From Pseudarthrobacter sp. SSS035 (GTDB lineage Bacteria; Actinomycetota; Actinomycetes; Actinomycetales; Micrococcaceae), in assembly GCF_023273875.1 (NCBI RefSeq), contig NZ_CP096882.1, positions 2,170,001 to 2,234,000 of the forward strand: DNA of 64,000 nucleotides, written 5' to 3'. The translations under genes and the position numbers were made by a program. Numbering within the stretch: position 1 is the first letter of the stretch; each line of letters begins with the position of its first letter. Below the pieces are notes generated by a model. The model worked only from the letters and a program-made list of their open reading frames with translations. It was not told the DNA's origin and did not search any database. This document shows positions 26,468 through 35,188 of the stretch, piece by piece.

Positions 26468-26531
26468 GGCCCACAATCTACCCCGCCCTCGGTGTAAACT
26501 GGAGCACGCCCATCAGGGCAGATTTATTACG

Positions 26532-26652
26532 ACAGGGGAGCGCCGCCGTCGGACATCACTGGCATTGCCAGGGAACCGCAGGTGGGCGCTGAGAGTGCGG
26601 ACAGCCGCAGACCCTCGAACCTGATCCGGTTAGTACCGGCGCAAGGGAGTCG
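26532..26652 (+). ncRNA. TPP (thiamin) riboswitch
   Basis: The THI-box core is readable: GGGGAGCGCC at the 5' side, GCGCTGAGAG, then GCAGACCCTCGAACCTGATC, GGTTAGTACCGGCGCAAGGG. The optional P3 extension is about 40 bases. It precedes ykoEDC and should shut expression when thiamin pyrophosphate is plentiful. Confidence 0.93.
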
Positions 26653-26705
26653 AGTTCTCGAAGTGTCCGGAAACGGCGGCAGCGCCGCACGCCGGGGCAC
26701 TTTCC

Positions 26706-26724
26706 CCTCCTGTTCCTCAGGAGG
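26706..26724 (+). promoter_or_regulatory. Ribosome-binding-site sequestering hairpin
   Basis: CCTCCT (26706-26711) is the exact complement of the Shine-Dalgarno AGGAGG (26719-26724) of ykoE, with a 7-base loop. This would be the expression platform for translational control by the riboswitch. Confidence 0.65.
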
Positions 26725-26730
26725 ACCAAA

Positions 26731-27381
26731 ATGACAACTGCAGCAATCAAAAAGACCGGCAATACCTGGCGCGTTGTGGACATCGTAGTGGCGGCACTCA
26801 TCGCCATCACCGGCGGCGTGATCTTCTGGGCCTGGTCCCAGGGCGCCGGCATCGTCTCCGCCCCCATGAACGCCGTTTACCCCCCGCTGACCGGCCTGAT
26901 CGCCGGCGGCTGGATGATCCCGGCAGTGCTGGGCATGCTCATCATCCGCAAACCCGGCGCGGCACTCTTCTGCGAAGCGGTGGCCGCCACCGGCGAACTC
27001 ATCATGGGCTCGCAGTACGGCGCCACGGTGCTGATCTCCGGACTCCTCCAGGGCCTGGGCGCCGAGCTGGTGTTCTTCCTGCTGGTGTACGGCAACTTCC
27101 GGTTCAAGTCCTTCCTGCACCAGAAGTACAACCTCATCGCCGCACTGCTGGCCGGTGCCGGGGCGGGCCTGTTCTGTGGCCTCAATGACTCGTTCCTGCC
27201 GTGGGGCTGGAACATCGCCTACGAGCCCGGCGACAAGCTCGCGTACATCGTGTTCTGCACCATCTCCGGCGCGGTGATTGCGGGTGCCTTGTCCTGGATT
27301 GCCACCCGCGGCCTGGCCCGGACCGGTGTGCTGAGCTCGTTCGCGTCCCGGAAGGCAGCGTCGGAGCCCGTCTTCAACTGA
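26731..27381 (+). CDS. ykoE: Thiamin-precursor ECF transporter S component YkoE
   Basis: A 216-residue membrane protein with six segments, the substrate-binding subunit of the YkoEDC energy-coupling factor system, which takes up hydroxymethylpyrimidine or a related thiamin precursor. Family traits: RVVDIVVAALIAITGGVIFW at the start, AATGELIMGSQYG and GLNDSFLPWGW. A TPP riboswitch directly upstream supports the substrate. The stop TGA overlaps the next gene's ATG by one base. Confidence 0.92.
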   Translation: MTTAAIKKTGNTWRVVDIVVAALIAITGGVIFWAWSQGAGIVSAPMNAVYPPLTGLIAGGWMIPAVLGMLIIRKPGAALFCEAVAATGELIMGSQYGATVLISGLLQGLGAELVFFLLVYGNFRFKSFLHQKYNLIAALLAGAGAGLFCGLNDSFLPWGWNIAYEPGDKLAYIVFCTISGAVIAGALSWIATRGLARTGVLSSFASRKAASEPVFN

Positions 27382-28997
27382 TGACCGCTTCCGACGCCGG
27401 CGCTTCCGGAGTGCGCCCCGCCGCGGTGTCCGCCCGTGGCTGGGGCTGGCGGCATGCGGGACGTTCCGCCCCCGCCGTCCAGGGCCTCGACCTCGACATC
27501 GCGCCCGGCGAGCGGGTGCTGCTGCTGGGCCCGTCGGGCGCGGGCAAGTCAACGCTGCTGCACGCGCTCGCAGGGGTGCTGGGGGATGAAGGGGACGACG
27601 CCGACGAAACCGGTTCGCTGCTGATCAACGGTGTGGTGCCCCGCGGGCAGCGCGGCCGCTCGGGCCTGATGCAGCAGGATCCGGAAACGCAGGTGGTGCT
27701 TTCCCGGGTGGGTGACGACGTCGCCTTCGGCGCCGAGAACCTCGCCGTTCCGCGGGACGAGATCTGGCGGCGCGTCCATGAAGCGCTCGACGACGTCGGG
27801 CTGCGAAGTGCCGGCGGCACTGGTTTGGACGCCGACGGCGGCGCTGGTGCCGCCGGGCTCGCGCTGGACCACCCGACGTCGGCCCTGTCCGGGGGACAGA
27901 AGCAGCGCCTCGCGCTGGCGGGTATCCTCGCGATGCGGCCCGGGCTGATCCTGCTGGACGAGCCCACAGCGAACCTCGATCCCGCCGGTGTGCTGGAAGT
28001 CCGGGACGCCGTGGGCCGCTGCCTGGACAAAACCGGCGCCACGCTTGTTGTGGTGGAACACCGGGTGTCCGTCTGGAAGGACCTGGTGGACCGGATTGTG
28101 GTGCTCCAGCCGGGCTCCGCAGCGGGCTCCGCTGGAAGTTCCGCCGGGACGTCCGCCGTCCTGCTGGACGGGCCGCCGGACCAGGTGCTGGCGGAGGCGC
28201 GGGACATGCTGATCGGCGCGGGCGTCTGGGTACCGGGGTATGTCCCGGCAACCCGCCGCCGCGTGTCCGCAGGCTCCGGTGACCTGCTGCTGGCTGCCGA
28301 GGACCTTGCCGTCTCCCGCGAGCGTCCGCGGCGCCGCGGTTTCCGGACCATCCCGCCCGTGCCGGTGCAGCAGGGCATCGCGGCACAGGTCCGTTCCGGC
28401 CAGGCACTCACCGTCACGGGACCCAACGGCGCCGGCAAATCAACGTTTGCGCTGACCCTCGCCGGACTTCTGGCACCGGTGGCAGGGAAGGTGTCCGCCG
28501 CCGTCGAGCTTTCCGAGGGGGCCGGGATCGATCCCTTCACATGGAAAGCCAACCAGCTGATTTCCCGCATCGGAACCGTCTTCCAGGAACCCGAGCACCA
28601 GTTCGTGACCGGCCGCGTGCTGGACGAACTGATGTTCGGCCCGCGGCACCTGGGGCATGGCGAGGAGCGGGTTGATGAGCTGCTGGAACGGCTGCGCCTG
28701 ACGCACCTGGTGGACGCCAATCCGTACACGCTCTCGGGAGGCGAAAAGCGGCGCCTCTCGGTGGCCACTGTCCTCGCTGCCCACCCGCGTGTGCTCGTCC
28801 TCGACGAGCCGACCTTCGGCCAGGACGCCAACACCTGGGCCGAGCTCGCATCGTTCCTCTCAGAACTGCTCGACGCCGGGACCTCCGTGGTTTCCGTGAC
28901 CCACGACCAGGAATTCAGCGCCGTCCTGGGCGGGGCCGAACTGCGGCTTGGCCCGGCCTCCCGCGGCGGCGCCCGCCAGGAAGCAGATGCGGCATGA
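27381..28997 (+). CDS. ykoD: ECF transporter double ATPase YkoD
   Basis: A 538-residue protein with two ABC ATPase halves in tandem. First half: Walker A GPSGAGKSTLLHAL, signature LSGGQKQRLALAG, Walker B LILLDEPTANLDP. Second half: GPNGAGKSTFALTLAG, LSGGEKRRLSVA, VLVLDEPTFGQD. It energises the YkoE/YkoC membrane complex. The start is the ATG overlapping the ykoE stop; an in-frame start within ykoE was rejected. It overlaps ykoC by ATGA. Confidence 0.92.
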   Translation: MTASDAGASGVRPAAVSARGWGWRHAGRSAPAVQGLDLDIAPGERVLLLGPSGAGKSTLLHALAGVLGDEGDDADETGSLLINGVVPRGQRGRSGLMQQDPETQVVLSRVGDDVAFGAENLAVPRDEIWRRVHEALDDVGLRSAGGTGLDADGGAGAAGLALDHPTSALSGGQKQRLALAGILAMRPGLILLDEPTANLDPAGVLEVRDAVGRCLDKTGATLVVVEHRVSVWKDLVDRIVVLQPGSAAGSAGSSAGTSAVLLDGPPDQVLAEARDMLIGAGVWVPGYVPATRRRVSAGSGDLLLAAEDLAVSRERPRRRGFRTIPPVPVQQGIAAQVRSGQALTVTGPNGAGKSTFALTLAGLLAPVAGKVSAAVELSEGAGIDPFTWKANQLISRIGTVFQEPEHQFVTGRVLDELMFGPRHLGHGEERVDELLERLRLTHLVDANPYTLSGGEKRRLSVATVLAAHPRVLVLDEPTFGQDANTWAELASFLSELLDAGTSVVSVTHDQEFSAVLGGAELRLGPASRGGARQEADAA

Positions 28998-29788
28998 GGG
29001 ATGCCCTGACCCTCCGCGGCAACGACGCGCTGCTTACGCGCGCCAACCCGCTGGCCAAGTTCGCCGTCGTCTTCCTCATCACGCTGGTGCTGGCGCTCTC
29101 CATCGACTGGGTGTCCGCCTCGGTGGCGCTCGCGGCCGAGCTGGCGCTCTTTCCGCTGGCTGGGCTCACCCTGCGCCTGTTGTGGCAGCGCGGCTGGCCA
29201 CTGATCATCGCGGCAGCCCTGGGCGGCTGGAGCACGGCGATCGTCGCGGCGGACAGCGGCGCTGTCCTGCTCGACGTCGGGATCTGGTCCATCAGCGAGG
29301 GTTCCCTTCAGCTGGGCATCGGTTTTATGCTGCGCGGACTCGCGATTGCACTTCCGGCGATCCTGCTTATGACCTGCACGGACCCCACCGACCTCGCCGA
29401 TGCCCTGGCCCAGAAGGCCCGGCTGCCGCACCGGTTTGTCCTCGGCACGCTGGCCGCGATGCGGCTGGTGGGGCTCATGGCCGAGGAATGGCAGACCATC
29501 GGCATGGCGCGGCGGGCCCGCGGCGTCGGTTCGCAGGGCAGCCCGCTGCAACGGCTGCGGGCCACCCTCGGGCAGAGCTTCGGGCTCCTGGTCCAGGCCA
29601 TCCGCCGGGCGTCCCGGCTGGCCATCACCATGGAAGCGCGCGGTTTTGGCGCGGGGCGTAGGACATGGGCCCGGGAATCCACGTATTCGCCACTGGATGC
29701 CTGGGTCCTGGCGGGCGGCGTACTGATCGCGGCGGCTGCTGTGGTTTCCGCGGCTGTATTGGGGACCTGGAACTTCGTCTGGCGCTAG
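28994..29788 (+). CDS. ykoC: ECF transporter T component YkoC
   Basis: A 264-residue CbiQ-family transmembrane coupling protein. Opening NPLAKFAVVFLITLVLALSI, later AMRLVGLMAEEWQTIGMARRARG, whose Ala-Arg motif binds the ATPases, and a repeated ITMEARGFGAG. It is last of the three overlapping genes. Together the products form the complete thiamin-precursor importer. Confidence 0.91.
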   Translation: MRDALTLRGNDALLTRANPLAKFAVVFLITLVLALSIDWVSASVALAAELALFPLAGLTLRLLWQRGWPLIIAAALGGWSTAIVAADSGAVLLDVGIWSISEGSLQLGIGFMLRGLAIALPAILLMTCTDPTDLADALAQKARLPHRFVLGTLAAMRLVGLMAEEWQTIGMARRARGVGSQGSPLQRLRATLGQSFGLLVQAIRRASRLAITMEARGFGAGRRTWARESTYSPLDAWVLAGGVLIAAAAVVSAAVLGTWNFVWR

Positions 29789-29862
29789 CTGGATCTTGTC
29801 AGCGGCGCTGGTCAGTTCTGCCAGCGCAGACTGGTCGGCGTGCTCTGCGGCGGCGGGGCTTG

Positions 29863-32640
29863 TCAGCGCGTGCGCAGCGGAGCCGCCCGGTCGAACCTCT
29901 CACGCGTCAGGAACGCCAGCTGGGCTTCCTTTTCCGCCAGCTGGATGACGGGTCCCAGCTCGAAGCATGTGGCGTCGAGCCGGCGCAGGGCTTTGGTGTT
30001 GCGGGCATCCGGCTCCACCACGATCCTGTCCTTACCCGGCACGGAGAACATGTATTGGATCAGGGACGTGGCGAGCCGCGGCGTGAAGTGCGGGACAGGC
30101 CGGGTGGCCGGAGCCAGCATCAGGTGCATCCCGATGTCCTCCTCGCGGGCAGCGTAGGCCTCGCCGACAGGATCGTGGAGCGGCTCGTACGTCTGGAACA
30201 GCGCCATCGGCTCGCCGTCGAGCACCACCAGGAAGGCATGGTGCGTCTCCAGCGAATCCAGGAACTCATAGATCCCCAGCACGTCTTCGCGCGTGTGCTC
30301 GGTCATGCCCCAGAACCTGGCACGCGGCTGGCTGACCCACTGGTAGATCAGATCGAGATCTTCCGCGGGAGTGAGCGGGACGATCCGTAGGCTGCCCCAG
30401 CCCTTGAGCTCTTCGGTGTAGATCGTGGTCCGCAGGGAGTAGTCCCGGATGGTGGTGTTCATGGCTTCCTTTGTGGGCTGGCGATGTGCTGTGGTGTCCG
30501 ACACGGGCTGGCTGCCGGCATTGTGCGCGGTATCGAATGTGAGCCGCGCCCAGTCGGTGATGACGGGAACCAGCTCGCCGGCGGCCCATAACGGCAGCTG
30601 GTCCGAAAAGTGCGGGCTGGCAGGGCTCCCCCCGGCGCCGAACGGGACAACCCACCGGCTCTGCTGCCGGTGCGAGAGATCCCAGACATACCGCGCAACC
30701 GGTCCGCGGAAGCTTCGATCCTCGATCCCCGGGAGGCTTTCGGTGCTGAGCACGCAGCCCGTGTCGCCGGAGAGCGGAGCCGTGGGCACGGAGTTGGCCA
30801 GGCTGCCGGGGAGTTCGTGAACGGCCAGGAGCTGGTGGCGCTGGCCCCAGAGCTTTTTGCCCGCGAGGATTGCCGCCTCTTCCAGCGCTGCTGCGGATTC
30901 GACGGCGGGGCTGATGCCAAGTTCCGCTCCGCGATGCAGCAGTGTCTCGAGGGCGAATCCCACCCGCGCAGCCACCGACAACCACGGACCAAACAGCGGC
31001 GAGTGTCCGGTCGGCGCCGCCAGGGGTGCCAGCGCCGCGTGCCCGGCAATCCGCCGGACAAACAGGCCGCGCCATGCCGCAAAGTCGCCCGCGTCCTTGC
31101 TGTGGGCGTCCATGCGGCCGTCCCACGCCAGCAGCCGGGAACGCAGGCCAGCGGCACGCGCCGTCAGCGAGCCGGCGTCGAGGCCTTCAAGCAGCCTGCG
31201 AAACTGCGGCCAGGGACCCAGCTGCGTGTCCGAGTGGATGGCCTGCATGTCATCAACGGTGAAGGCCGCGGCGCGCGGAGCTTCCAGCAGCTCGCGGATC
31301 CGCCGGGCACGGTGGGCCGGGGCGAATTCCATGCCCACAGCATCGCCGCCACCGGCCTCCCGGTCGTTCGCGCTGACCGCAAAACGAGTCACCGGAGTGC
31401 CCAGCAGCGGCACGTATATGCCGTTCCAGGAATGTTCCGAGGAGTATGCCGGTACGGGAATCCGGCGGTTGTGGTGGTTTCGCGCCGGGACCAGCCCCGC
31501 GAGAAAATGCCTGACATTGCCCTCGGCGTCCGCCGCCATCACGCTGTTCACCGGCTCCACCCACCGTTGCAGGGCTGCTTCCACGTCCGCGACTGAGCGG
31601 CTCCGCAGCAGCGGCAGGAGGGCCTCGAAACCCAGCCGCTCCTCAACCCGCGCCGGGAACCGCAGACTCAGGGCGCCACCGTCGGGCCCGCCCGCGATCA
31701 CCGGGCCGCGGGCGGTCTCGAAGAGTTCCACCTCCTCAGAGGCGCCGCCGCGGACGAGGATCGTCTCACGTTCGACGACGGCGGGTTCCCAGCCGAGCGG
31801 GCCGCGCGCCTCGATGCCGGCCTCGCCTGAGCCGGAGACCGTGCGGCGCAGTTCCTCCTCGAAGAGGTCCTGGTAGTCGGCCATGGCGTTGGTGATGGCC
31901 CACGCCGTGTGTCCGGTGTGGCCGAAGTGCGGCAGCCCCGGAACGCCCGGGAAGGCGAATCCGACGGTGTCGAACTCCGGGCAGGCGAGCCGCACCTGCT
32001 GGTACACGCCGGGCAGTTCCAAGAGGCGGTGGGGGTCGCCGGCGATGAGGGGCAGGCCGCTCGCGGTCGCAGAGCCGTGCACTGCCCAGGCGTTACTGCC
32101 GGACCACACGGGAGCCTCGATGCTGAAGAGGCCCACGGCGTCGGGCCCCAGCGTCCGGGCGACGTGGGCGCGGAAAAGTTTGTTGGGAAACGTGGAGAAC
32201 AGGATGTGCTGGACCAGGAACACACCCAGCGGCGTCCACGGATTCCACGGCGCGGGCGCGGTGCCGGATTCCTCGAACTCCAGCCCGCCCCGCAATCCGT
32301 CCGCCAGGGCCTGGTTGATGCCCGCCACGTAACTTTGGCACCAACGCCGGGTGCCGGCGTCGAGCCTTTCGAAGCAGCGGCGTGCCGTGTCGTCGAGCCT
32401 GGCCTGCCTGGCTAGGCGGTCCCAGTGCAGGCCGGCAGCGCCCAGCATCTCTGCGGTCCGGCCCTCGGATCGCCAGCGTTCAAGCTCGATCTGCCAGGAT
32501 CGGTCCGTCGCCGCATTCATGCCCTGAAGATGCGCGAGCTCCTCAACGGAGTCCGCCCACAAATGCGGGATTCCCCACGGGCCGCGGTAGGTTCCGGTGC
32601 CGCCTGCGGGGGCGGCATGTTGTGTCGGGGCAGGCGTCAT
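29863..32640 (-). CDS. Penicillin-acylase-family Ntn hydrolase fused to siderophore-type GNAT acetyltransferase
   Basis: A 925-residue two-part protein. Residues 1-about 700 follow the penicillin amidase family: GPWGIPHLWADS at the start and the autoprocessing/nucleophile site SGSNAWAVHGS (Ser 182). Unlike typical acylases there is no signal peptide, so it is probably cytosolic. Residues 727-925 match the IucB/MbtK/DesC-type acetyltransferases that acylate hydroxamate siderophore precursors (HLMLAPATRPVPHFTP, IVVEPDARNTKALRRL). The join has no stop codon, but an ATG at 30462 preceded by AAGGAAG could also start a free 199-residue GNAT. An iron box lies 22 bases upstream of the start, facing a siderophore-interacting protein gene. 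Likely role: acyl-group chemistry on a siderophore. Confidence 0.85.
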   Translation of the reverse strand: MTPAPTQHAAPAGGTGTYRGPWGIPHLWADSVEELAHLQGMNAATDRSWQIELERWRSEGRTAEMLGAAGLHWDRLARQARLDDTARRCFERLDAGTRRWCQSYVAGINQALADGLRGGLEFEESGTAPAPWNPWTPLGVFLVQHILFSTFPNKLFRAHVARTLGPDAVGLFSIEAPVWSGSNAWAVHGSATASGLPLIAGDPHRLLELPGVYQQVRLACPEFDTVGFAFPGVPGLPHFGHTGHTAWAITNAMADYQDLFEEELRRTVSGSGEAGIEARGPLGWEPAVVERETILVRGGASEEVELFETARGPVIAGGPDGGALSLRFPARVEERLGFEALLPLLRSRSVADVEAALQRWVEPVNSVMAADAEGNVRHFLAGLVPARNHHNRRIPVPAYSSEHSWNGIYVPLLGTPVTRFAVSANDREAGGGDAVGMEFAPAHRARRIRELLEAPRAAAFTVDDMQAIHSDTQLGPWPQFRRLLEGLDAGSLTARAAGLRSRLLAWDGRMDAHSKDAGDFAAWRGLFVRRIAGHAALAPLAAPTGHSPLFGPWLSVAARVGFALETLLHRGAELGISPAVESAAALEEAAILAGKKLWGQRHQLLAVHELPGSLANSVPTAPLSGDTGCVLSTESLPGIEDRSFRGPVARYVWDLSHRQQSRWVVPFGAGGSPASPHFSDQLPLWAAGELVPVITDWARLTFDTAHNAGSQPVSDTTAHRQPTKEAMNTTIRDYSLRTTIYTEELKGWGSLRIVPLTPAEDLDLIYQWVSQPRARFWGMTEHTREDVLGIYEFLDSLETHHAFLVVLDGEPMALFQTYEPLHDPVGEAYAAREEDIGMHLMLAPATRPVPHFTPRLATSLIQYMFSVPGKDRIVVEPDARNTKALRRLDATCFELGPVIQLAEKEAQLAFLTRERFDRAAPLRTR

Positions 32641-32661
32641 AGTCAGGAGCGGCTTTCGAGC

Positions 32662-32680
32662 TTAGGTTAGGCTAACTTTA
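32662..32680. promoter_or_regulatory. Iron box (IdeR/DmdR1-type operator)
   Basis: TTAGGTTAGGCTAACTTTA is a 19-bp near-palindrome matching the actinobacterial iron-box consensus TTAGGTTAGGCTAACCTAA at 17 of 19 positions. It sits between the divergent acylase-GNAT and siderophore-interacting protein genes, so iron repression of both is expected. Confidence 0.85.
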
Positions 32681-32741
32681 GTCAAGATAGGTGGAGCCGG
32701 CCCTGATCGCAAAATCGGGCCGGTACGTGAAGGAGTGTTGC

Positions 32742-33488
32742 TTGAAGCGCAGTTGGGAAGGCGTTGTCCTCAAAGTCATGGGCGCCAAGGACTTCGGGCT
32801 GGAAGTCACCGGGCGTGAGGAGATTACGCCCGACTTCCTTCGGGTGCACGTGCGCGACGGCGGTCTGCTGGACCGTTCTGACCTGCACCCCACCATGTGG
32901 ATCCGCCTGTGGTTCGACGACGCCGGCAAGGGGTACCAGCGCGCCTACACGCTGGTTGATCCGGACCCGAAGGCCGGTACCTTCAGCCTGGACTTCGCCA
33001 TGCACGACGGGATCGCCGCCAACTGGGCACGCGGCGCGCGGCCCGGCGACACCATCGAAGCCACCGTCCAGGGCAGTGCCTTCGACTTCCCGAAGCCAAT
33101 TCCGCGCCGTGCATGGATCGTGGGCGATCCGGCATCCGTGCCGGCCATCAACTCGCTGCTGGACGAGCTGCGGACGGTGGACGCCGCCGCCGGCCGCCCC
33201 ACGCCAGTGACCGCCTGGCTTGAATACCAGCACGACGCCGACCCCTCGCTGGAGCTGCGAACCGGGGAGTCCGACGTCGTCAGCTGGATTCCGCGCAAAC
33301 GCGACGGCGCTGCGCTGGTGGATGCGGTGTGTGACGCGCTGACCGCGGACTCCGTTTCGGTCGGCGAGGACTACTTCTGGGTGGCCTGCGAGGCGTCCAA
33401 TACGCGCGCCATCGTCAAGCACCTGCGCAAGGACCTTGGTGTGGATAAGCAGCGGATCAATGCGCTGGGGTACTGGCGGGTGACGTAG
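32742..33488 (+). CDS. Siderophore-interacting protein (ferric-siderophore reductase)
   Basis: A 248-residue flavin-dependent reductase of the ViuB/SIP family: an N-terminal FAD-binding beta-barrel with HPTMWIRLWF and QRAYTLVDPDP (residues binding FAD) and DFAMHDG, and a C-terminal NAD(P)H-side domain with AWIVGDPASVPAINSLL. The C-terminus YFWVACEASNTRAIVKHLR is typical. It frees iron from siderophores in the cytosol. TTG at 32742 is chosen because AAGGAG lies 6 bases ahead; the frame is open further upstream. The iron box at 32662 fits the function. Confidence 0.9.
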   Translation: MKRSWEGVVLKVMGAKDFGLEVTGREEITPDFLRVHVRDGGLLDRSDLHPTMWIRLWFDDAGKGYQRAYTLVDPDPKAGTFSLDFAMHDGIAANWARGARPGDTIEATVQGSAFDFPKPIPRRAWIVGDPASVPAINSLLDELRTVDAAAGRPTPVTAWLEYQHDADPSLELRTGESDVVSWIPRKRDGAALVDAVCDALTADSVSVGEDYFWVACEASNTRAIVKHLRKDLGVDKQRINALGYWRVT

Positions 33489-33555
33489 GCCCCCGCCGCG
33501 CGTCGTGTCGAATATCGCATGGAGTGGGTATTCCATCCAGCAATCCGCGACATGC

Positions 33556-33568
33556 GGGCAAAATGCCC
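33556..33568. promoter_or_regulatory. Candidate operator upstream of the HTH-MurA gene
   Basis: GGGCA-AAA-TGCCC is a perfect inverted repeat 33 bases before the start codon. It could be a site for the gene's own XRE domain. This is inference only. Confidence 0.35.
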
Positions 33569-33600
33569 AGCCAATAGCTCATCTGTGATATTTTTTATCT

Positions 33601-35124
33601 ATGATTCAGCAAACTGCCGAGCACGTCGCCGCCACACTCAGGGACGCCCGGACCGAGAAGGGCTGGACCCAAGGCCAGCTCGCGTCAGCGCTGGGAACCA
33701 GCCAGAGCGCCGTCGCCCGGATGGAGCAGGGCAAGCAGAACCTGAGCCTAAAAATGATCCAGCGGCTCGAAGCCATTCTCGACCGCAGCATCGTCAAGGT
33801 GGGCAAACCGCAGATGACGCACCTGCGGATCGAAGGCGGCCGCACGCTTTCCGGGGCGGTGGATGTCAACAGCAGTAAAAACGCCGGTGTGGCGTTGCTG
33901 TGCGCCAGCCTGATCAACCGCGGCACCACCGTCCTCCGCCGCCTTGCCCGGATCGAAGAGGTCAACCGGATCGTGGAGGTCCTGACCAGCATCGGCGTCG
34001 AGTGCACGTGGCTAAACGACACGGATCTCCAGCTCCGCCGCCCCGCGGTCCTGGACCTCGAGGCCATGGATGTGGACGCGGCGCGCCGCACCCGCAGCGT
34101 GATTATGCTCCTGGGCCCGCTTCTTGACGAATCCGCGGAGTACCGCCTGCCGTATGCCGGAGGTTGCGATCTGGGCACCCGCACCGTGGAGCCGCACATG
34201 CAGGCGTTGCGCCAGTTCGGGCTCTCCGTGGAGGCCACTGCCGGTTTCTACGCCGTGCAGGCTCCGCCGCCGGACACTCACGACCGGTCCTTTGTGCTGA
34301 CGGAGCGCGGGGACACTGTCACCGAGAACGCGATCATGGCAGCGGCGCACCGCCGCGGCACCACCGTCATCCGCAACGCCAGCCCCAACTACATGGTCCA
34401 GGACCTCTGCTTCTACCTCGAGATGCTGGGCGTGAAGATCGACGGCGTGGGCACCACCACACTGAAGATCACCGGGCAGCCGCAGATCGACGTCGACATT
34501 GAGTATTTCCCGTCCGAGGACCCCATCGAGGCCATGAGCCTTATCACCGCCGGGATCGTCACCAACTCAGAGGTGACCATCCGCCGCGTGCCCATCGAGT
34601 TCATGGAGATCGAGCTGGCCACGCTGGAGCAGATGGGCCAGCAGCTGGAGATTTCCGGCGAGTACGTGGCGCGCAACGGCCGCACCCGGCTGGTGGATGT
34701 GACCACCAAACCGTCCGAGCTGCGGGCGCCCGAGGACAAGATCCACCCGATGCCGTTCCCCGGCCTGAACATCGACAATCTGCCGTTTTTCGCGGTCATC
34801 GCCGCCAACGCCCACGGCCAGACCATGATCCACGACTGGGTCTATGAGAACCGGGCCATCTACCTCACGGAACTCAACCGGCTCGGCGCCCAGGTGCAGC
34901 TGCTGGACCCGCACCGGATCTACGTCAACGGCCCCACGAAGTGGCGGGCCGCCGAGGTGGGCTGCCCGCCGGCACTCCGCCCCGCCGCCTGCCTGCTGCT
35001 GGCCATGCTTGCGGCGCGGGGTGTTTCGGAGCTGCGGAATATCTACGTGATCGAGCGCGGCTACGAAGACCTGGCCGAGCGGCTCAACACCATCGGCGCC
35101 AAGGTGGAGTACTTCCAGGACTAA
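33601..35124 (+). CDS. MurA-like enolpyruvyl transferase with N-terminal XRE DNA-binding domain
   Basis: A 507-residue fusion. Residues 6-62 are an XRE/HTH_3 domain (GWTQGQLASALGTSQSAVAR, MEQGKQNLSLKMIQRLEAIL). From residue 72 on it is a UDP-GlcNAc 1-carboxyvinyltransferase fold, the first committed step of peptidoglycan synthesis. Key residues kept: Lys-Asn in SSKNAG (93-94), the PEP-binding Cys 189 in AGGCDLGTRTVEPH, an Asp in NIDNLPFF and an Arg in ALRPAACLLL. The motif around the Cys differs from the usual IGARPVD form. No Shine-Dalgarno is visible; a GATATT box at 33588 lies so close that leaderless translation is likely. It may be a second MurA, a regulator, or both. Confidence 0.85.
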   Translation: MIQQTAEHVAATLRDARTEKGWTQGQLASALGTSQSAVARMEQGKQNLSLKMIQRLEAILDRSIVKVGKPQMTHLRIEGGRTLSGAVDVNSSKNAGVALLCASLINRGTTVLRRLARIEEVNRIVEVLTSIGVECTWLNDTDLQLRRPAVLDLEAMDVDAARRTRSVIMLLGPLLDESAEYRLPYAGGCDLGTRTVEPHMQALRQFGLSVEATAGFYAVQAPPPDTHDRSFVLTERGDTVTENAIMAAAHRRGTTVIRNASPNYMVQDLCFYLEMLGVKIDGVGTTTLKITGQPQIDVDIEYFPSEDPIEAMSLITAGIVTNSEVTIRRVPIEFMEIELATLEQMGQQLEISGEYVARNGRTRLVDVTTKPSELRAPEDKIHPMPFPGLNIDNLPFFAVIAANAHGQTMIHDWVYENRAIYLTELNRLGAQVQLLDPHRIYVNGPTKWRAAEVGCPPALRPAACLLLAMLAARGVSELRNIYVIERGYEDLAERLNTIGAKVEYFQD

Positions 35125-35188
35125 CGCTCGCAGAATCCGACGACCCCGCGGGCTGCCGCCTCCTTGACCGTTGCAGCACAATATAAGA

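Noticed and set aside
27374..29551. 725-codon open frame opposite ykoD/ykoC
   Set aside because: Ser/Arg-rich shadow crossing two certain genes; no motif recognised.
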